From assembly GCF_023822005.2 (NCBI RefSeq), contig NZ_CP098806.1, positions 4,638,501 through 4,702,500 on the forward strand: 64,000 nucleotides of DNA. The letters are read 5' to 3'. The DNA comes from Dyadobacter fanqingshengii. Lineage in GTDB: Bacteria; Bacteroidota; Bacteroidia; Cytophagales; Spirosomataceae. The position numbers and the translations under genes are program-made. Positions within the stretch are counted from its first letter, which is position 1, and each line of letters starts with the position of its first letter. A model generated the notes under the pieces. That model had not been told where the DNA came from. It did no database searches and worked only from the letters and a program-made list of their open reading frames with translations. Positions 35,385-43,918 of this stretch are shown here, piece by piece.

Positions 35385-36887
35385 TTACTGCCGGTTGATG
35401 TTGATCAGCTCATCTGCGATCTTACGGTCATTCGATAATCGTGGCACTTTGTTTTGGCCGCCTAATTTGCCGTTTGCACGCATGTAATCTATAAAAGAGT
35501 TTTTGCGCAAAGGCACCAGTTCCAATTTACGAAGGATACTGCCTAAAATAAGATCTTTGTAATAGATATTGAGCTCGGTAAGCCTTCTGTCAATGTCGGC
35601 AACGAATTGTTCCTTATTGTCAGGCTCCACGGCAAATTCCACCAACCATTCATGATAAGGAAGTCCGCCGTTTTCGGAATTTACCATTGGCGCAACCGTA
35701 AACTCAACAACCTCAACCTCGGGATGGCGTTCCATCGCGTACCGCAAAGCTTTTTCAATTTCCTCGCCAATGACATGCTCGCCAAATGCGGATATGAAAT
35801 GCTTGATCCGGCCCGTTACGAGAATTTTATAGGGATTCACAGAAACAAACCGCACCGTGTCGCCCAGCGAGTAACCCCAAAGCCCAGCATTATTATTGAC
35901 GATCACCGCATAATTTTGCCCGATTTCAACGTCTCCAATCGACAACCGCTTTGGTTTTTCATCAAAAAAGTGTTCAACCGGAATAAATTCGTAGAAAATC
36001 CCGGTGTCTAATAGCAAAAGCAGGCCGTCGTCTTGCTGAGAATTCTGGTATGCAAAAAAGCCTTCGGAAGCCGGATACAGCTCAATGGAGTCGATCCGCT
36101 TGCCGATTGACTCAAATAATTTGGCGCGGTAGGGCTCAAAATTGACGCCTCCGTAAATAAAAAGTGAAAAATCGGGAAAAACGTCCTTGATTTTTTTTCC
36201 TGTTCTTTCAATAATCTTGTCGAAATACATTTGCACCCAAGGCGGAATGCCGGAGATCAATGACATCGGCTGATCGATCGTTTCGTCAATGATCTTGTCC
36301 AATTTCGTTTCCCAATCTTCAATGCAATTGGTGTCATAGCTCGGCATCTGATTGGATTTCAGATAACCTGGCACATGGTGATTTGAAATGCCTGACAACC
36401 GTCCTGTCAGTACACCGCCGGTCTCTGTCAGTACGGGACTTCCTGATAGAAAAATGAGCTTTTTATCCAGGAACTGCGCTTTTTTAGTCTCGGCTATATA
36501 CGTCAAAATGGCATTACGGGCGGAGTCAATGTGGTTGGAAATCGAGTCTTTGGAGATCGGAATATATTTGGTCCCTGACGTCGTGCCTGACGTTTTGGCA
36601 AAATATAGTGGTTTTCCAGGCCACAGAACGTCTTTTTCCCCATTTTTCAACTTATCAATGTAAGTATGAAGATCCTCATAGTCATGAACAGGCACCGCTT
36701 CCTGGAAGTCGGGATAGGTGGTTATGTCTTTAAAAAAATGGTCTTTCCCAAACTGCGTGTGCAAGGCTTTTTTCACCAAATCCTTCCTCCACTTTTCCTG
36801 CACTTCTATGCTTCGGGAGATCCATTCTTGCTGTTGTTGTACGATGTATCGAGCCAGCGGCTCACTCAATAGTGCTCTGATTCCCAT
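35385..36887 (-). CDS. GH3-family acyl-acid amido synthetase-like protein
   Basis: 500 residues. The acyl-adenylate motif AKTSGTTSGTKYIPISKDS (residues ~97-115), YPASEGFFAYQN and VTGRIKHFISAFGEHV are those of the GH3 family, known in plants for coupling auxin or jasmonate to amino acids. Bacterial members are widespread in Bacteroidota, with unknown substrates. Length is slightly below plant GH3 (~600). Leads the GH3-dxr-membrane protein operon; divergent from mreB. Confidence 0.92.
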   Translation of the reverse strand: MGIRALLSEPLARYIVQQQQEWISRSIEVQEKWRKDLVKKALHTQFGKDHFFKDITTYPDFQEAVPVHDYEDLHTYIDKLKNGEKDVLWPGKPLYFAKTSGTTSGTKYIPISKDSISNHIDSARNAILTYIAETKKAQFLDKKLIFLSGSPVLTETGGVLTGRLSGISNHHVPGYLKSNQMPSYDTNCIEDWETKLDKIIDETIDQPMSLISGIPPWVQMYFDKIIERTGKKIKDVFPDFSLFIYGGVNFEPYRAKLFESIGKRIDSIELYPASEGFFAYQNSQQDDGLLLLLDTGIFYEFIPVEHFFDEKPKRLSIGDVEIGQNYAVIVNNNAGLWGYSLGDTVRFVSVNPYKILVTGRIKHFISAFGEHVIGEEIEKALRYAMERHPEVEVVEFTVAPMVNSENGGLPYHEWLVEFAVEPDNKEQFVADIDRRLTELNIYYKDLILGSILRKLELVPLRKNSFIDYMRANGKLGGQNKVPRLSNDRKIADELININRQ

Positions 36888-36991
36888 AGTAAAAACAAAG
36901 GTACACAGGTTTTGTAAATTCTATTCTACAACGCGTCGTAAGAGCCGTTTTAAGGGTCAAAACGGCCATATACCGAAATTTTTTAAATGCC

Positions 36992-37021
36992 TTTGTTTGT
37001 GGTTATTTATCTGTAATTTTG
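36992..37021 (+). promoter_or_regulatory. Predicted promoter of mreBCD
   Basis: TTTG (36992-36995), 18 bases, then TAATTTTG (37014-37021): a perfect match to the Bacteroidota -33/-7 consensus. The start would lie about 35 bases before the mreB ATG. Confidence 0.65.
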
Positions 37022-37062
37022 CCATCCTGAAATCAAAGTGAGCGAAAATTTTAAAAAAATAT

Positions 37063-38088
37063 ATGGGATTGTTTGATTTTTTGACTAGCGATATAGCGAT
37101 CGATTTGGGGACTGCAAATACCCTGATCATCCATAAAGATACAGTAGTTGTTGACGAGCCTTCAATCATTGCCATGGACAAAACCACAGGCAAAGTTTTA
37201 GCCATCGGGCACACAGCTATGCAAATGCATGAGAAGACCAACGAGAATATCAAAACGATCCGCCCACTTAAAGATGGTGTAATTGCTGACTTTACGGCTG
37301 CTGAAATGATGATCCGTGGTATGATCAAAATGATCGATACCGGCAGCCGTTTCTTTACACCTTCACACCGTATGGTAGTTTGCATTCCTTCGGGGATTAC
37401 TGAGGTTGAAAAACGTGCGGTGAAGGACTCATGCGAGCATGCCGGCGCAAAGGAAGTTTATATGGTCCACGAGCCTATCGCAGCCGCAATCGGGATTGGG
37501 ATTGACATCACGCAGCCCAATGGTGTAATGATCGTTGACATTGGTGGTGGAACAACCGAAATCGCCGTAATAGCATTATCAGGAATCGTTTGCGAGCAGT
37601 CTGTGCGGATCGCGGGCGATGTTTTTACAAGAGACATTGTGGATTATATGCGTCGTGAGCACAATTTGCTTATTGGCGAACGTTCCGCTGAATTGATCAA
37701 AATGGCCATTGGCTCTGCTTCCCCGGAACTTGAAATTCCATTGGACGATTATCAGATCCGCGGACGTGACTTAATGACGGGGATTCCAAAAGAAATACGC
37801 GTTACTTATAGCGAAATCGCCTATTCTCTTGATAAGTCTATTTCAAAAATCGAGGAAGGCGTCATGAAAGCACTGGAAATCTCTCCTCCTGAACTTTCTG
37901 CGGATATTTTCAAAAACGGTATTTATCTGACTGGCGGCGGGGCACTTATTCACGGCCTCGACCGACGCATTGCTCAAAAAACTAAACTTCCCGTCCACAT
38001 TGCGGATGATCCTTTAAAAGCCGTTGTTAAAGGAACTGGTGAAGTCCTTAAAAATCTTGAATTATATAAGCCGGTACTGATTTCGTAG
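37063..38088 (+). CDS. mreB: Rod-shape-determining protein MreB
   Basis: 341 residues of the actin fold: phosphate-1 motif AIDLGTANTLI, phosphate-2 VDIGGGTTEIAVIAL and adenosine motif TGGGALIHGLD. MreB filaments under the inner membrane position the elongasome. Ordinary length; N-terminal MGLFDFLTSD acts as membrane-binding start. First of mreB, mreC and mreD, with 34 bases to mreC. Confidence 0.97.
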   Translation: MGLFDFLTSDIAIDLGTANTLIIHKDTVVVDEPSIIAMDKTTGKVLAIGHTAMQMHEKTNENIKTIRPLKDGVIADFTAAEMMIRGMIKMIDTGSRFFTPSHRMVVCIPSGITEVEKRAVKDSCEHAGAKEVYMVHEPIAAAIGIGIDITQPNGVMIVDIGGGTTEIAVIALSGIVCEQSVRIAGDVFTRDIVDYMRREHNLLIGERSAELIKMAIGSASPELEIPLDDYQIRGRDLMTGIPKEIRVTYSEIAYSLDKSISKIEEGVMKALEISPPELSADIFKNGIYLTGGGALIHGLDRRIAQKTKLPVHIADDPLKAVVKGTGEVLKNLELYKPVLIS

Positions 38089-38122
38089 TATTGGATCGTT
38101 CACGATGTGAACATTTTAGCCC

Positions 38123-38962
38123 ATGCTCCAACTCGTTGATTTCGTTGTCCGGAATCGTTTCTTTTTGGTATTTATCTTGCTGGAAGTTCTCAGTGTCTGG
38201 TTGATCGTGCGCAGTAACACTTACTGGGGCGCTACTTATTTCAACACATCTAATTACTACGTTGCCAAGACACTGGCATTCTCCAATTCTGCGAGAGAAT
38301 ACACCAAACTGGATGAGGTTAACTCAGCATTGGCTAACGAAAATGCCCGGCTGCGCGCAACGGTGACCGCATTAAGCCAGAATAAACCCGCCGATTCACC
38401 AGCAGGTTATGTACCTGACTCGTCATTCGCATCCCGTTTCACATTTACTGTGGCCAAGGTTGTTGATAATGAGACGAATAAAACCAATAATGTGCTGACG
38501 ATCGACAAGGGGACTTCGGATGGGATAAAGCCTGGAATGGGCGTTATTTCTGCAACAGGGGTAGTTGGTAAGGTCCGTTTCTGCTCCGACAATTACTCCG
38601 TTGTAACATCTATTCTGCATTCACAATTTATGGTTTCTTCCAAACTGGTGCGCAGCAAGGAAATCGGCTATGCAAAATGGCCCGGGAAGGACCCGAATTT
38701 TGTGGATATGATCGACGTTTCGAAGTATACCAAGATCTTTAAAGGGGACTCTGCCGTTACATCGGACCAAAACTCTGTGTTTCCTCCCGGCATCATGGTG
38801 GGCAGGGTTGAAACGGTCACCGTGCATCCTAATCAGACGTTTTATAACATTGTGTTGAAGCTTGCAACCGACTTCAGAAACCTGTCCTACGTTTATGTGG
38901 TACAAAATCATCAACTTGGGGAGCAGGATAGTCTTAAAATACGTACGATAAATACCAAATGA
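38123..38962 (+). CDS. mreC: Rod-shape-determining protein MreC
   Basis: 279 residues. A membrane helix at ~11-28 (NRFFLVFILLEVLSVWLIV) is followed by a coiled-coil stretch (~60-90, DEVNSALANENARLRATVTAL) and the periplasmic beta domains with TIDKGTSDGIKPGMGVISATGVVGKV. It links MreB with the cell-wall synthases. Overlaps mreD by 4 bases (ATGA). Confidence 0.95.
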   Translation: MLQLVDFVVRNRFFLVFILLEVLSVWLIVRSNTYWGATYFNTSNYYVAKTLAFSNSAREYTKLDEVNSALANENARLRATVTALSQNKPADSPAGYVPDSSFASRFTFTVAKVVDNETNKTNNVLTIDKGTSDGIKPGMGVISATGVVGKVRFCSDNYSVVTSILHSQFMVSSKLVRSKEIGYAKWPGKDPNFVDMIDVSKYTKIFKGDSAVTSDQNSVFPPGIMVGRVETVTVHPNQTFYNIVLKLATDFRNLSYVYVVQNHQLGEQDSLKIRTINTK

Positions 38963-39462
38963 GTTTACGAGAGGCTATACAATATTCCCTGATGATCCTG
39001 CTGTATCTGTTCCTGCAGATCTTCTTCATGCGGAATGTTGTATTGTTTAATTATGCTTTCTGTTTCATCTACATCGCAGGCGTTCTCCTGCTCCCTGCCG
39101 ACATTGACAGAATGTATTTGTTACTGATCGCTTTCGGCATTGGGTTCACTGTTGACGTGTTTTCCAACACTTTCGGGATGCACGCTTCGGCTACCGTCCT
39201 GATCGCTTACCTGCGACCCTTCCTGATTCATTACCAAATGAAGTCGCGCGGAGCTGAACGCGCCGAAGTCGGAATCCGTGCGCAGGGGCTTGGTGCATTT
39301 CTGGGTTATGTGTTTCCACTCATTCTGGTGCATCATTCAATGTTATTTCTTATGGAGATCAATCATTTTGGAATGATCCTTTACACCCTCATCCGCATCG
39401 GTGCAAGCGCACTGTTCACGACGCTTCTTATTATCCTCCTGGAACTTTTTTCCAAACGTTAA
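38959..39462 (+). CDS. mreD: Rod-shape-determining protein MreD
   Basis: 167 residues with five or so membrane helices; the family is weakly conserved, so the call rests on its size, hydrophobicity and its place after mreC with a 4-base overlap. The segment GIGFTVDVFSNTFGMHASATVLIAYLRP is MreD-like. No mrdA or rodA follow; ~220 bases further a sigma factor gene begins. A small palindrome (CACGAAA-G-TTTCGTG, 39477-39491) lies after the stop without a T-tract. Confidence 0.92.
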   Translation: MSLREAIQYSLMILLYLFLQIFFMRNVVLFNYAFCFIYIAGVLLLPADIDRMYLLLIAFGIGFTVDVFSNTFGMHASATVLIAYLRPFLIHYQMKSRGAERAEVGIRAQGLGAFLGYVFPLILVHHSMLFLMEINHFGMILYTLIRIGASALFTTLLIILLELFSKR

Positions 39463-39637
39463 ATATGACATTTTGACACGAAAGTTTCGTGGCTCGAAAT
39501 TTGATGTTGATACATTAAATACGGCAGGAGGCAATTCAATTTTGGAATATTTTAGGAAGCTGTTCCGAGTTGATTTATTTTTTATCGTGAAAATATGGCT
39601 GTTAAGTAGCTTCAATAAGCCATTCATCAAATTTTAA

Positions 39638-39669
39638 TTTGTACGATTTGGAGCTGTTGTTAATCTTTG
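39638..39669 (+). promoter_or_regulatory. Possible promoter of the sigma factor gene at 39.7 kb
   Basis: TTTG at 39638-39641 and AATCTTTG at 39662-39669, 20 bases apart, resemble the -33/-7 pair with one mismatch in the -7 box. Only 17-29 bases before the start codon. Confidence 0.4.
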
Positions 39670-39697
39670 TAAATTCAGCATTCCTATGTTAGTTGCC

Positions 39698-40285
39698 ATG
39701 TCAGAAACGATCACGACTAATGAATACACGGATGATCTTCGTTATGAAGTTTTTAACCGTGAGTTCATGCCACACATTGACTCCATGTATAACTTCGCTT
39801 TTCGTCTTACTATGGATGAAGACGATGCAAATGACCTGGTTCAGGATACATACTTAAAAGCTTTCCGTTTTATCTCTTCTTTTGAACAGGGAACCAATGC
39901 AAAGGCATGGCTTTTCCGGATTCTTAAAAATAGTTTTATTAATGATTACCGGAAGAAAAGCAAAGAGCCCTCAAAGGTAGATTATCAGGAAGTTGAGACT
40001 ACATATAATTCTGAGGAGGCTTCTGATACAACTTACACGGTCGATTTACGTGCGGATGCAGTTCAGGAATTAATCGGTGACGAGGTTGCAAATGCATTAA
40101 ATGCATTGCCGGTAGACTTCCGGACGGTGATCATACTTTGCGATATTGAAGGCTTTACATACGAGGAGATGGCCAAGATCCTTGACATTCCGATCGGAAC
40201 TGTAAGGTCCAGATTACACCGGGCGCGTAACCTTTTGAAAGAAAAACTCAAGAGTTACGCAAGTTCAATGGGATATGATTCATAG
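39698..40285 (+). CDS. ECF sigma factor (RpoE-like)
   Basis: About 195 residues from ATG 39698 (an ATG 12 bases upstream is also possible). Region 2: FAFRLTMDEDDANDLVQDTYLKAFRFISSF; region 4: LPVDFRTVIILCDIEGFTYEEMAKILDIPIGTVRSRLHRARNLLKEKL. Unlike the Sus-type factor at 8.9 kb it is followed by a small cysteine/histidine-containing anti-sigma protein, so it belongs to a stress or envelope type ECF system. Possibly co-transcribed with the anti-sigma gene, gmk and nadD. Confidence 0.93.
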   Translation: MSETITTNEYTDDLRYEVFNREFMPHIDSMYNFAFRLTMDEDDANDLVQDTYLKAFRFISSFEQGTNAKAWLFRILKNSFINDYRKKSKEPSKVDYQEVETTYNSEEASDTTYTVDLRADAVQELIGDEVANALNALPVDFRTVIILCDIEGFTYEEMAKILDIPIGTVRSRLHRARNLLKEKLKSYASSMGYDS

Positions 40286-40368
40286 GTTGTGAAACTTTTT
40301 TTACAACCTCTTCGGTTATAGTGTACAACTGTACATATATTCCATTATTCCTTATTTTTCATTTAATA

Positions 40369-40659
40369 ATGAATGCATCCCCCACAACGCCTTCAATAAC
40401 TGAAGATGCGCAAAAACAACCCATGAAGCAGAAATGTGAGCATCACGCTGAATGCATGAAGGTAATTCAGGCAATTCTGGATGATGAAGCAACCGAGGCC
40501 GAGAAGGATCATTTTCGTGAAAACATGGACAAATGTTTGCCTTGTATCGAGTCGTACAGACTGGAGAAATGCATCAAAGAATCTCTCAATTTTAAAATTG
40601 AAAAGAAGCCCTGCCCTGAGAGCATTCTCAAGACAATTATTTCAAAAATAAACAGTTAA
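40369..40659 (+). CDS. Zinc-finger-type anti-sigma factor (putative)
   Basis: About 96 residues without a membrane helix, so soluble. A Cys/His cluster (CEHHAEC...HFRENMDKCLPC) resembles the zinc-binding anti-sigma domain, and the C-terminus has another Cys (KKPCPESILKTIISKI). Placed 83 bases after the ECF sigma gene. In known zinc-binding anti-sigma proteins the thiols sense redox stress; here this is inference. Start at ATG 40369; an upstream GTG would add a hydrophobic stretch without family sequence. Confidence 0.8.
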   Translation: MNASPTTPSITEDAQKQPMKQKCEHHAECMKVIQAILDDEATEAEKDHFRENMDKCLPCIESYRLEKCIKESLNFKIEKKPCPESILKTIISKINS

Positions 40660-40669
40660 TGCTGTTCGT

Positions 40670-41236
40670 GTGAAAGGTAAGCTTATCATATTTTCTGCAC
40701 CGTCCGGTTCTGGAAAAACAACAATAGTACGGCATCTCTTAAAAAAATATCCTGATCTTCTGGCTTTCTCTGTTTCTGCTTCTACACGGGAACGGCGCGA
40801 CCATGAGGTGGACGGAAAGGATTATTATTTTATTCCAAAAAGAGAATTCAGAGAGCGCATTGCTACTAATGAGTTTGCAGAATGGGAAGAGGTCTATGCA
40901 GGAAACTATTACGGGACTTTTAAAAAAGAAATAGAGCGGCTTTGGGACGAAGGCAAACAGGTTCTGTTTGACGTGGACGTTAAAGGCGGTCTGAAATTAA
41001 AAGAAATCTACCGCGAGAGCGCGCTGGCCGTTTTTGTGAAAGTTTCTTCCGAAGCAGAAATAATCCGCCGCCTCAGCGAAAGAGGGACAGAAACCGAAAA
41101 GTCACTGGAAACCCGGCTTGGAAAAGTCCGCTACGAGCTTAGTTTCGAGGATAAGTTTGACGTTGTGCTCGTTAATGATGATCTTGACGAGACACTTAAA
41201 AAAGCGGAAGCATTGGTTCTGGATTTTATTCAATGA
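40670..41236 (+). CDS. gmk: Guanylate kinase
   Basis: 188 residues. P-loop FSAPSGSGKTTIV at residues ~8-20, GMP-binding SVSASTRERRDHEVDGKDYYFI, and the C-terminal helix with R-rich lid. Converts GMP to GDP with ATP. Start is GTG at 40670-40672 (MKGKLIIFSAPSG); no ATG fits. Ten bases after the anti-sigma gene and 4-base overlap with nadD. Confidence 0.96.
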   Translation: MKGKLIIFSAPSGSGKTTIVRHLLKKYPDLLAFSVSASTRERRDHEVDGKDYYFIPKREFRERIATNEFAEWEEVYAGNYYGTFKKEIERLWDEGKQVLFDVDVKGGLKLKEIYRESALAVFVKVSSEAEIIRRLSERGTETEKSLETRLGKVRYELSFEDKFDVVLVNDDLDETLKKAEALVLDFIQ

Positions 41237-41805
41237 AAATCGGGCTCTTTTTCGGATCATTCAACCCCATCCATGTCGGGCATCTTATCATAGCCAACAC
41301 CATGGCTACATCCACTGATCTGGAACAGGTCTGGTTCGTGGTCAGCCCCCAGAATCCATTTAAAAAAAATAACAGTTTATTACATGAATTTGACCGCTAT
41401 GACCTTGTTCAGCGGGCCATTTCTGATAATTCCCTTTTGAGGGCCACAGATGTGGAATTTCATATGCCAAAGCCAAGCTTCACAATTGATACGTTGGTTC
41501 GAATGCAGGAGAAGTTTCCGCAGCATGAATTCAGGCTGATCATGGGAGAAGACAATTTGGCACAATTCCCAAATTGGAAAAACCACGACAAAATATTGGA
41601 ATATACCGGCCTTTACGTATATCCACGCCCGAATTCAAAACCGCATTTATTCGGTAACCATCCGGCCGTAAAATTTGTCGAAGCGCCGCTGCTCGACATA
41701 TCTGCAACCTACATCAGATCTTGTTTGCAAAAAGGTAAATCTATTCGTTACCTGGTTCCTGAGCCAGTTGAGCAGCTCATTAAGATCAAAAAATTTTATC
41801 TCTGA
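41233..41805 (+). CDS. nadD: Nicotinate-nucleotide adenylyltransferase
   Basis: 190 residues. Nucleotidyl-transferase motifs GSFNPIHVGHLIIAN and ISATYIRSCLQ (SxTxxR) are both intact. Makes deamido-NAD from NaMN and ATP. Overlaps gmk by 4 bases (ATGA). Its stop codon touches the stop of the convergent lipoprotein gene, with no terminator between. Confidence 0.95.
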   Translation: MKIGLFFGSFNPIHVGHLIIANTMATSTDLEQVWFVVSPQNPFKKNNSLLHEFDRYDLVQRAISDNSLLRATDVEFHMPKPSFTIDTLVRMQEKFPQHEFRLIMGEDNLAQFPNWKNHDKILEYTGLYVYPRPNSKPHLFGNHPAVKFVEAPLLDISATYIRSCLQKGKSIRYLVPEPVEQLIKIKKFYL

Positions 41806-42198
41806 TTATAATGGCCTTGACTGATAGGTTATCTCGCTCAGCAACCCTACAGCATTAAATTTCAAAATTACTTTCGGGGCACTCGATTTTGACTTAATGT
41901 CAGCGCATTGTTCTCCTTTTGACAGAAAGTAAACGTAGAATTTCTGATTTCGCTCCCCCAGCTGATGAATGTCGGGCCTGCCCAGCAAATCGCCGATATC
42001 GTCCGCGAACTTGCCCTTTAATTGCTTCTCTATTGATTTAAAATCCTTTTCCAGGCTCGCGCGCACATCATTACATCCGCCCCTGTCTCCACGCCATTTT
42101 ACAAGGTCCAGGCTTCCCAGCTTATCGGGAGGTGTAGAGCAGGCGAAAATCCCGGCAAGCGTTGCAGCGATCAAGCTTTTAGTGATCAACTTGTTCAT
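41806..42198 (-). CDS. Small lipoprotein of unknown function
   Basis: 130 residues. Signal peptide with lipobox GIFAC (Cys20), then a soluble part with two further Cys (GGCNDVRASL and EQCADIKS) that could form a disulfide. No family recognised. Its end abuts the stop of nadD (convergent). Confidence 0.65.
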   Translation of the reverse strand: MNKLITKSLIAATLAGIFACSTPPDKLGSLDLVKWRGDRGGCNDVRASLEKDFKSIEKQLKGKFADDIGDLLGRPDIHQLGERNQKFYVYFLSKGEQCADIKSKSSAPKVILKFNAVGLLSEITYQSRPL

Positions 42199-42304
42199 TC
42201 AACTATCTTTATTTTATTCCAAAACAAAGACGAATCTACTCATATAATTTCAGGACGTGAATTTGTTTTGATACTTTTAGCGATAACGCAAATGGTCACG
42301 CAGC

Positions 42305-42736
42305 ATGAAAACCTTACTTCTTACAATCCTCAGTCTGGCTTTTTCATTCATTGCAAAGGCCCAGACGAATGTTCAGCCCATAGATGGTTTAGATTGTTCT
42401 AATCTATTTTTCAAAGCGTTACTGGAAGAAGATGCCAAAGCGTTGGAAAGCCTCATTTCGAATGATTTCAGCGTGATGGGTTTGCAGGGACAACCCATTG
42501 AAGGCCGAGCATTAATACAAGCGGTTTCGCAAGGCATTATCGTCGTGGATTCCGGAATGCTTTCCGCAGCCCGGACGCGCACATATGGAGATGTAATGCT
42601 TATAAATGGGTTGTGGGATGTGCGGGCGCGGATTGAAAATAACGGATTTCAGGGCGCGCTTTCCTATATGTCTGTCTGCGTGAATTCGGGTGGCAGGTGG
42701 AAAGTGGTCGCGGTTCAATTTACGCCGGTGCCATAA
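42305..42736 (+). CDS. DUF4440/SnoaL-like secreted protein
   Basis: 143 residues with a signal peptide (MKTLLLTILSLAFSFIAKAQ). The mature part (FKALLEEDAKALESLISNDFSVMGLQGQPIEGRALIQAV ... GRWKVVAVQFTPVP) has the cone-shaped SnoaL/NTF2-like pattern of DUF4440 proteins. It is exported, with unknown ligand. A bidirectional terminator follows at 42766-42798. Confidence 0.8.
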   Translation: MKTLLLTILSLAFSFIAKAQTNVQPIDGLDCSNLFFKALLEEDAKALESLISNDFSVMGLQGQPIEGRALIQAVSQGIIVVDSGMLSAARTRTYGDVMLINGLWDVRARIENNGFQGALSYMSVCVNSGGRWKVVAVQFTPVP

Positions 42737-42765
42737 TGTTATCGAATTACCATGTGTTATGGCAC

Positions 42766-42798
42766 AAAAAAAGAGAACCAGGCCGGTTCTCTTTTTTT
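42766..42798. terminator. Bidirectional terminator between DUF4440 and AraC genes
   Basis: AAAAAAAGAGAACC (42766-42779) pairs with GGTTCTCTTTTTTT (42785-42798), giving A/T tracts on both sides of the stem, between two convergent genes. Confidence 0.88.
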
Positions 42799-42816
42799 TT
42801 TATAAATCTCTTATTA

Positions 42817-43746
42817 CTATACGTTCATCAACGATTCACGACGGCGCATTTTGCCAGCCGGAATTCCGAACATCATTTTAAAACGACGGCAGAAATAAGC
42901 TGTGTCTTTGTAACCTACATCAGAACCGATTGCACGAATACTTTTCTTGGAAGTACGAAGCAGATCAACCGCTTTTTCCATGCGCTGATATTCGATATAA
43001 TCCTGTGGGTTAATTCCGGTCAGCATTTTGAAATATTGTCCAACGTAATCTTCGGATACGTTCGCAACATTCGCCAAAACTTTGTTAGAAAGATCCCCAC
43101 CCAGGTTATCCTTAATGTAAGCGAAGATATCGATCAAACGAGGATCCTTGAAATACGTGCTGTTTGTTACAAGTTGTTCAACAAACAGTTTGTTTTTAAG
43201 AATATAACGGATGATTTCGATAACAACCTCTTCTGTCTTAATCTTAATGATACGGCCTTTTCCAGGCGTATCCAGCATATCTTCCGTCAGGATCTGGTTG
43301 ATCGTGATGGCGATCTGATCATCTCTTTTAATCAGGAACGGCGGAACGTCCAGCGAAGTGAAAAAGTTAACTGTATCAAAAACTTTTGCTTCAAAAGAGA
43401 TCAAACCGAACGAGTTAGGCAATTTTCCTATCAACGCCGGATCGTGGCCTGCTTCAATGTAATTATCGCGGTTGGTCATGAACTCCTCATTCGAAACAGT
43501 CTTGGCAGTTTGTCCGTTACCATATGTTACGGTTGCATGCTTACCACCCGGAATGAACAGCATATCACCTTCTTCAACTTTCTGTGATTCTTCTGAACCA
43601 AAAGAAACCTCACCGTCGTATAAAATTGTTAGCGAATTCTGAACGTCGTAAAAGTTTTTGATGGTAATTGGTTGCAAAATTCTGATGTGACGCGCTTTCA
43701 CAAACTTTACCCCCAGCGACTCAATAATCTTATTATAGTCTTCCAT
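42817..43746 (-). CDS. AraC-family transcriptional regulator
   Basis: 309 residues. An N-terminal cupin-like sensor (LTILYDGEVSFG...VEEGDMLFIPGGKHATVTYG) is followed by a C-terminal double helix-turn-helix ending in IGSDVGYKDTAYFCRRFKMMFGIPAGKMRR. Start at ATG 43744-43746 (MEDYNKIIESLG). Single gene; its target and ligand are unknown. The region upstream to the acyl-CoA dehydrogenase stop (43747-43918) is AT-rich and should hold its promoter. Confidence 0.92.
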   Translation of the reverse strand: MEDYNKIIESLGVKFVKARHIRILQPITIKNFYDVQNSLTILYDGEVSFGSEESQKVEEGDMLFIPGGKHATVTYGNGQTAKTVSNEEFMTNRDNYIEAGHDPALIGKLPNSFGLISFEAKVFDTVNFFTSLDVPPFLIKRDDQIAITINQILTEDMLDTPGKGRIIKIKTEEVVIEIIRYILKNKLFVEQLVTNSTYFKDPRLIDIFAYIKDNLGGDLSNKVLANVANVSEDYVGQYFKMLTGINPQDYIEYQRMEKAVDLLRTSKKSIRAIGSDVGYKDTAYFCRRFKMMFGIPAGKMRRRESLMNV

Positions 43747-43918
43747 ACTTGATATATTTAAGGGCCCTTTTGACCGTTGTTCCAAATTTTGTACAAATCT
43801 AATAAATTGTACAAAACTAATACAAGTATATATTGACAAAAAACTGAAAAAAAGTGATATTTCTGTATCATTTTAATCCAAGATTTCGAATAATTCGGCT
43901 GCGATCCCGGAAATCGTC

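Noticed and set aside
39477..39491. Short palindrome CACGAAA-G-TTTCGTG after mreD as a terminator
   Set aside because: A single-base centre leaves no usable loop and no T-tract follows; could be a protein-binding site, but with nothing to support it.
42817..43587. Plus-strand open frame of nearly 300 codons opposite the AraC gene
   Set aside because: Antisense shadow of a well-supported regulator; Phe/Ile/Asn-rich composition with no protein-like motif.
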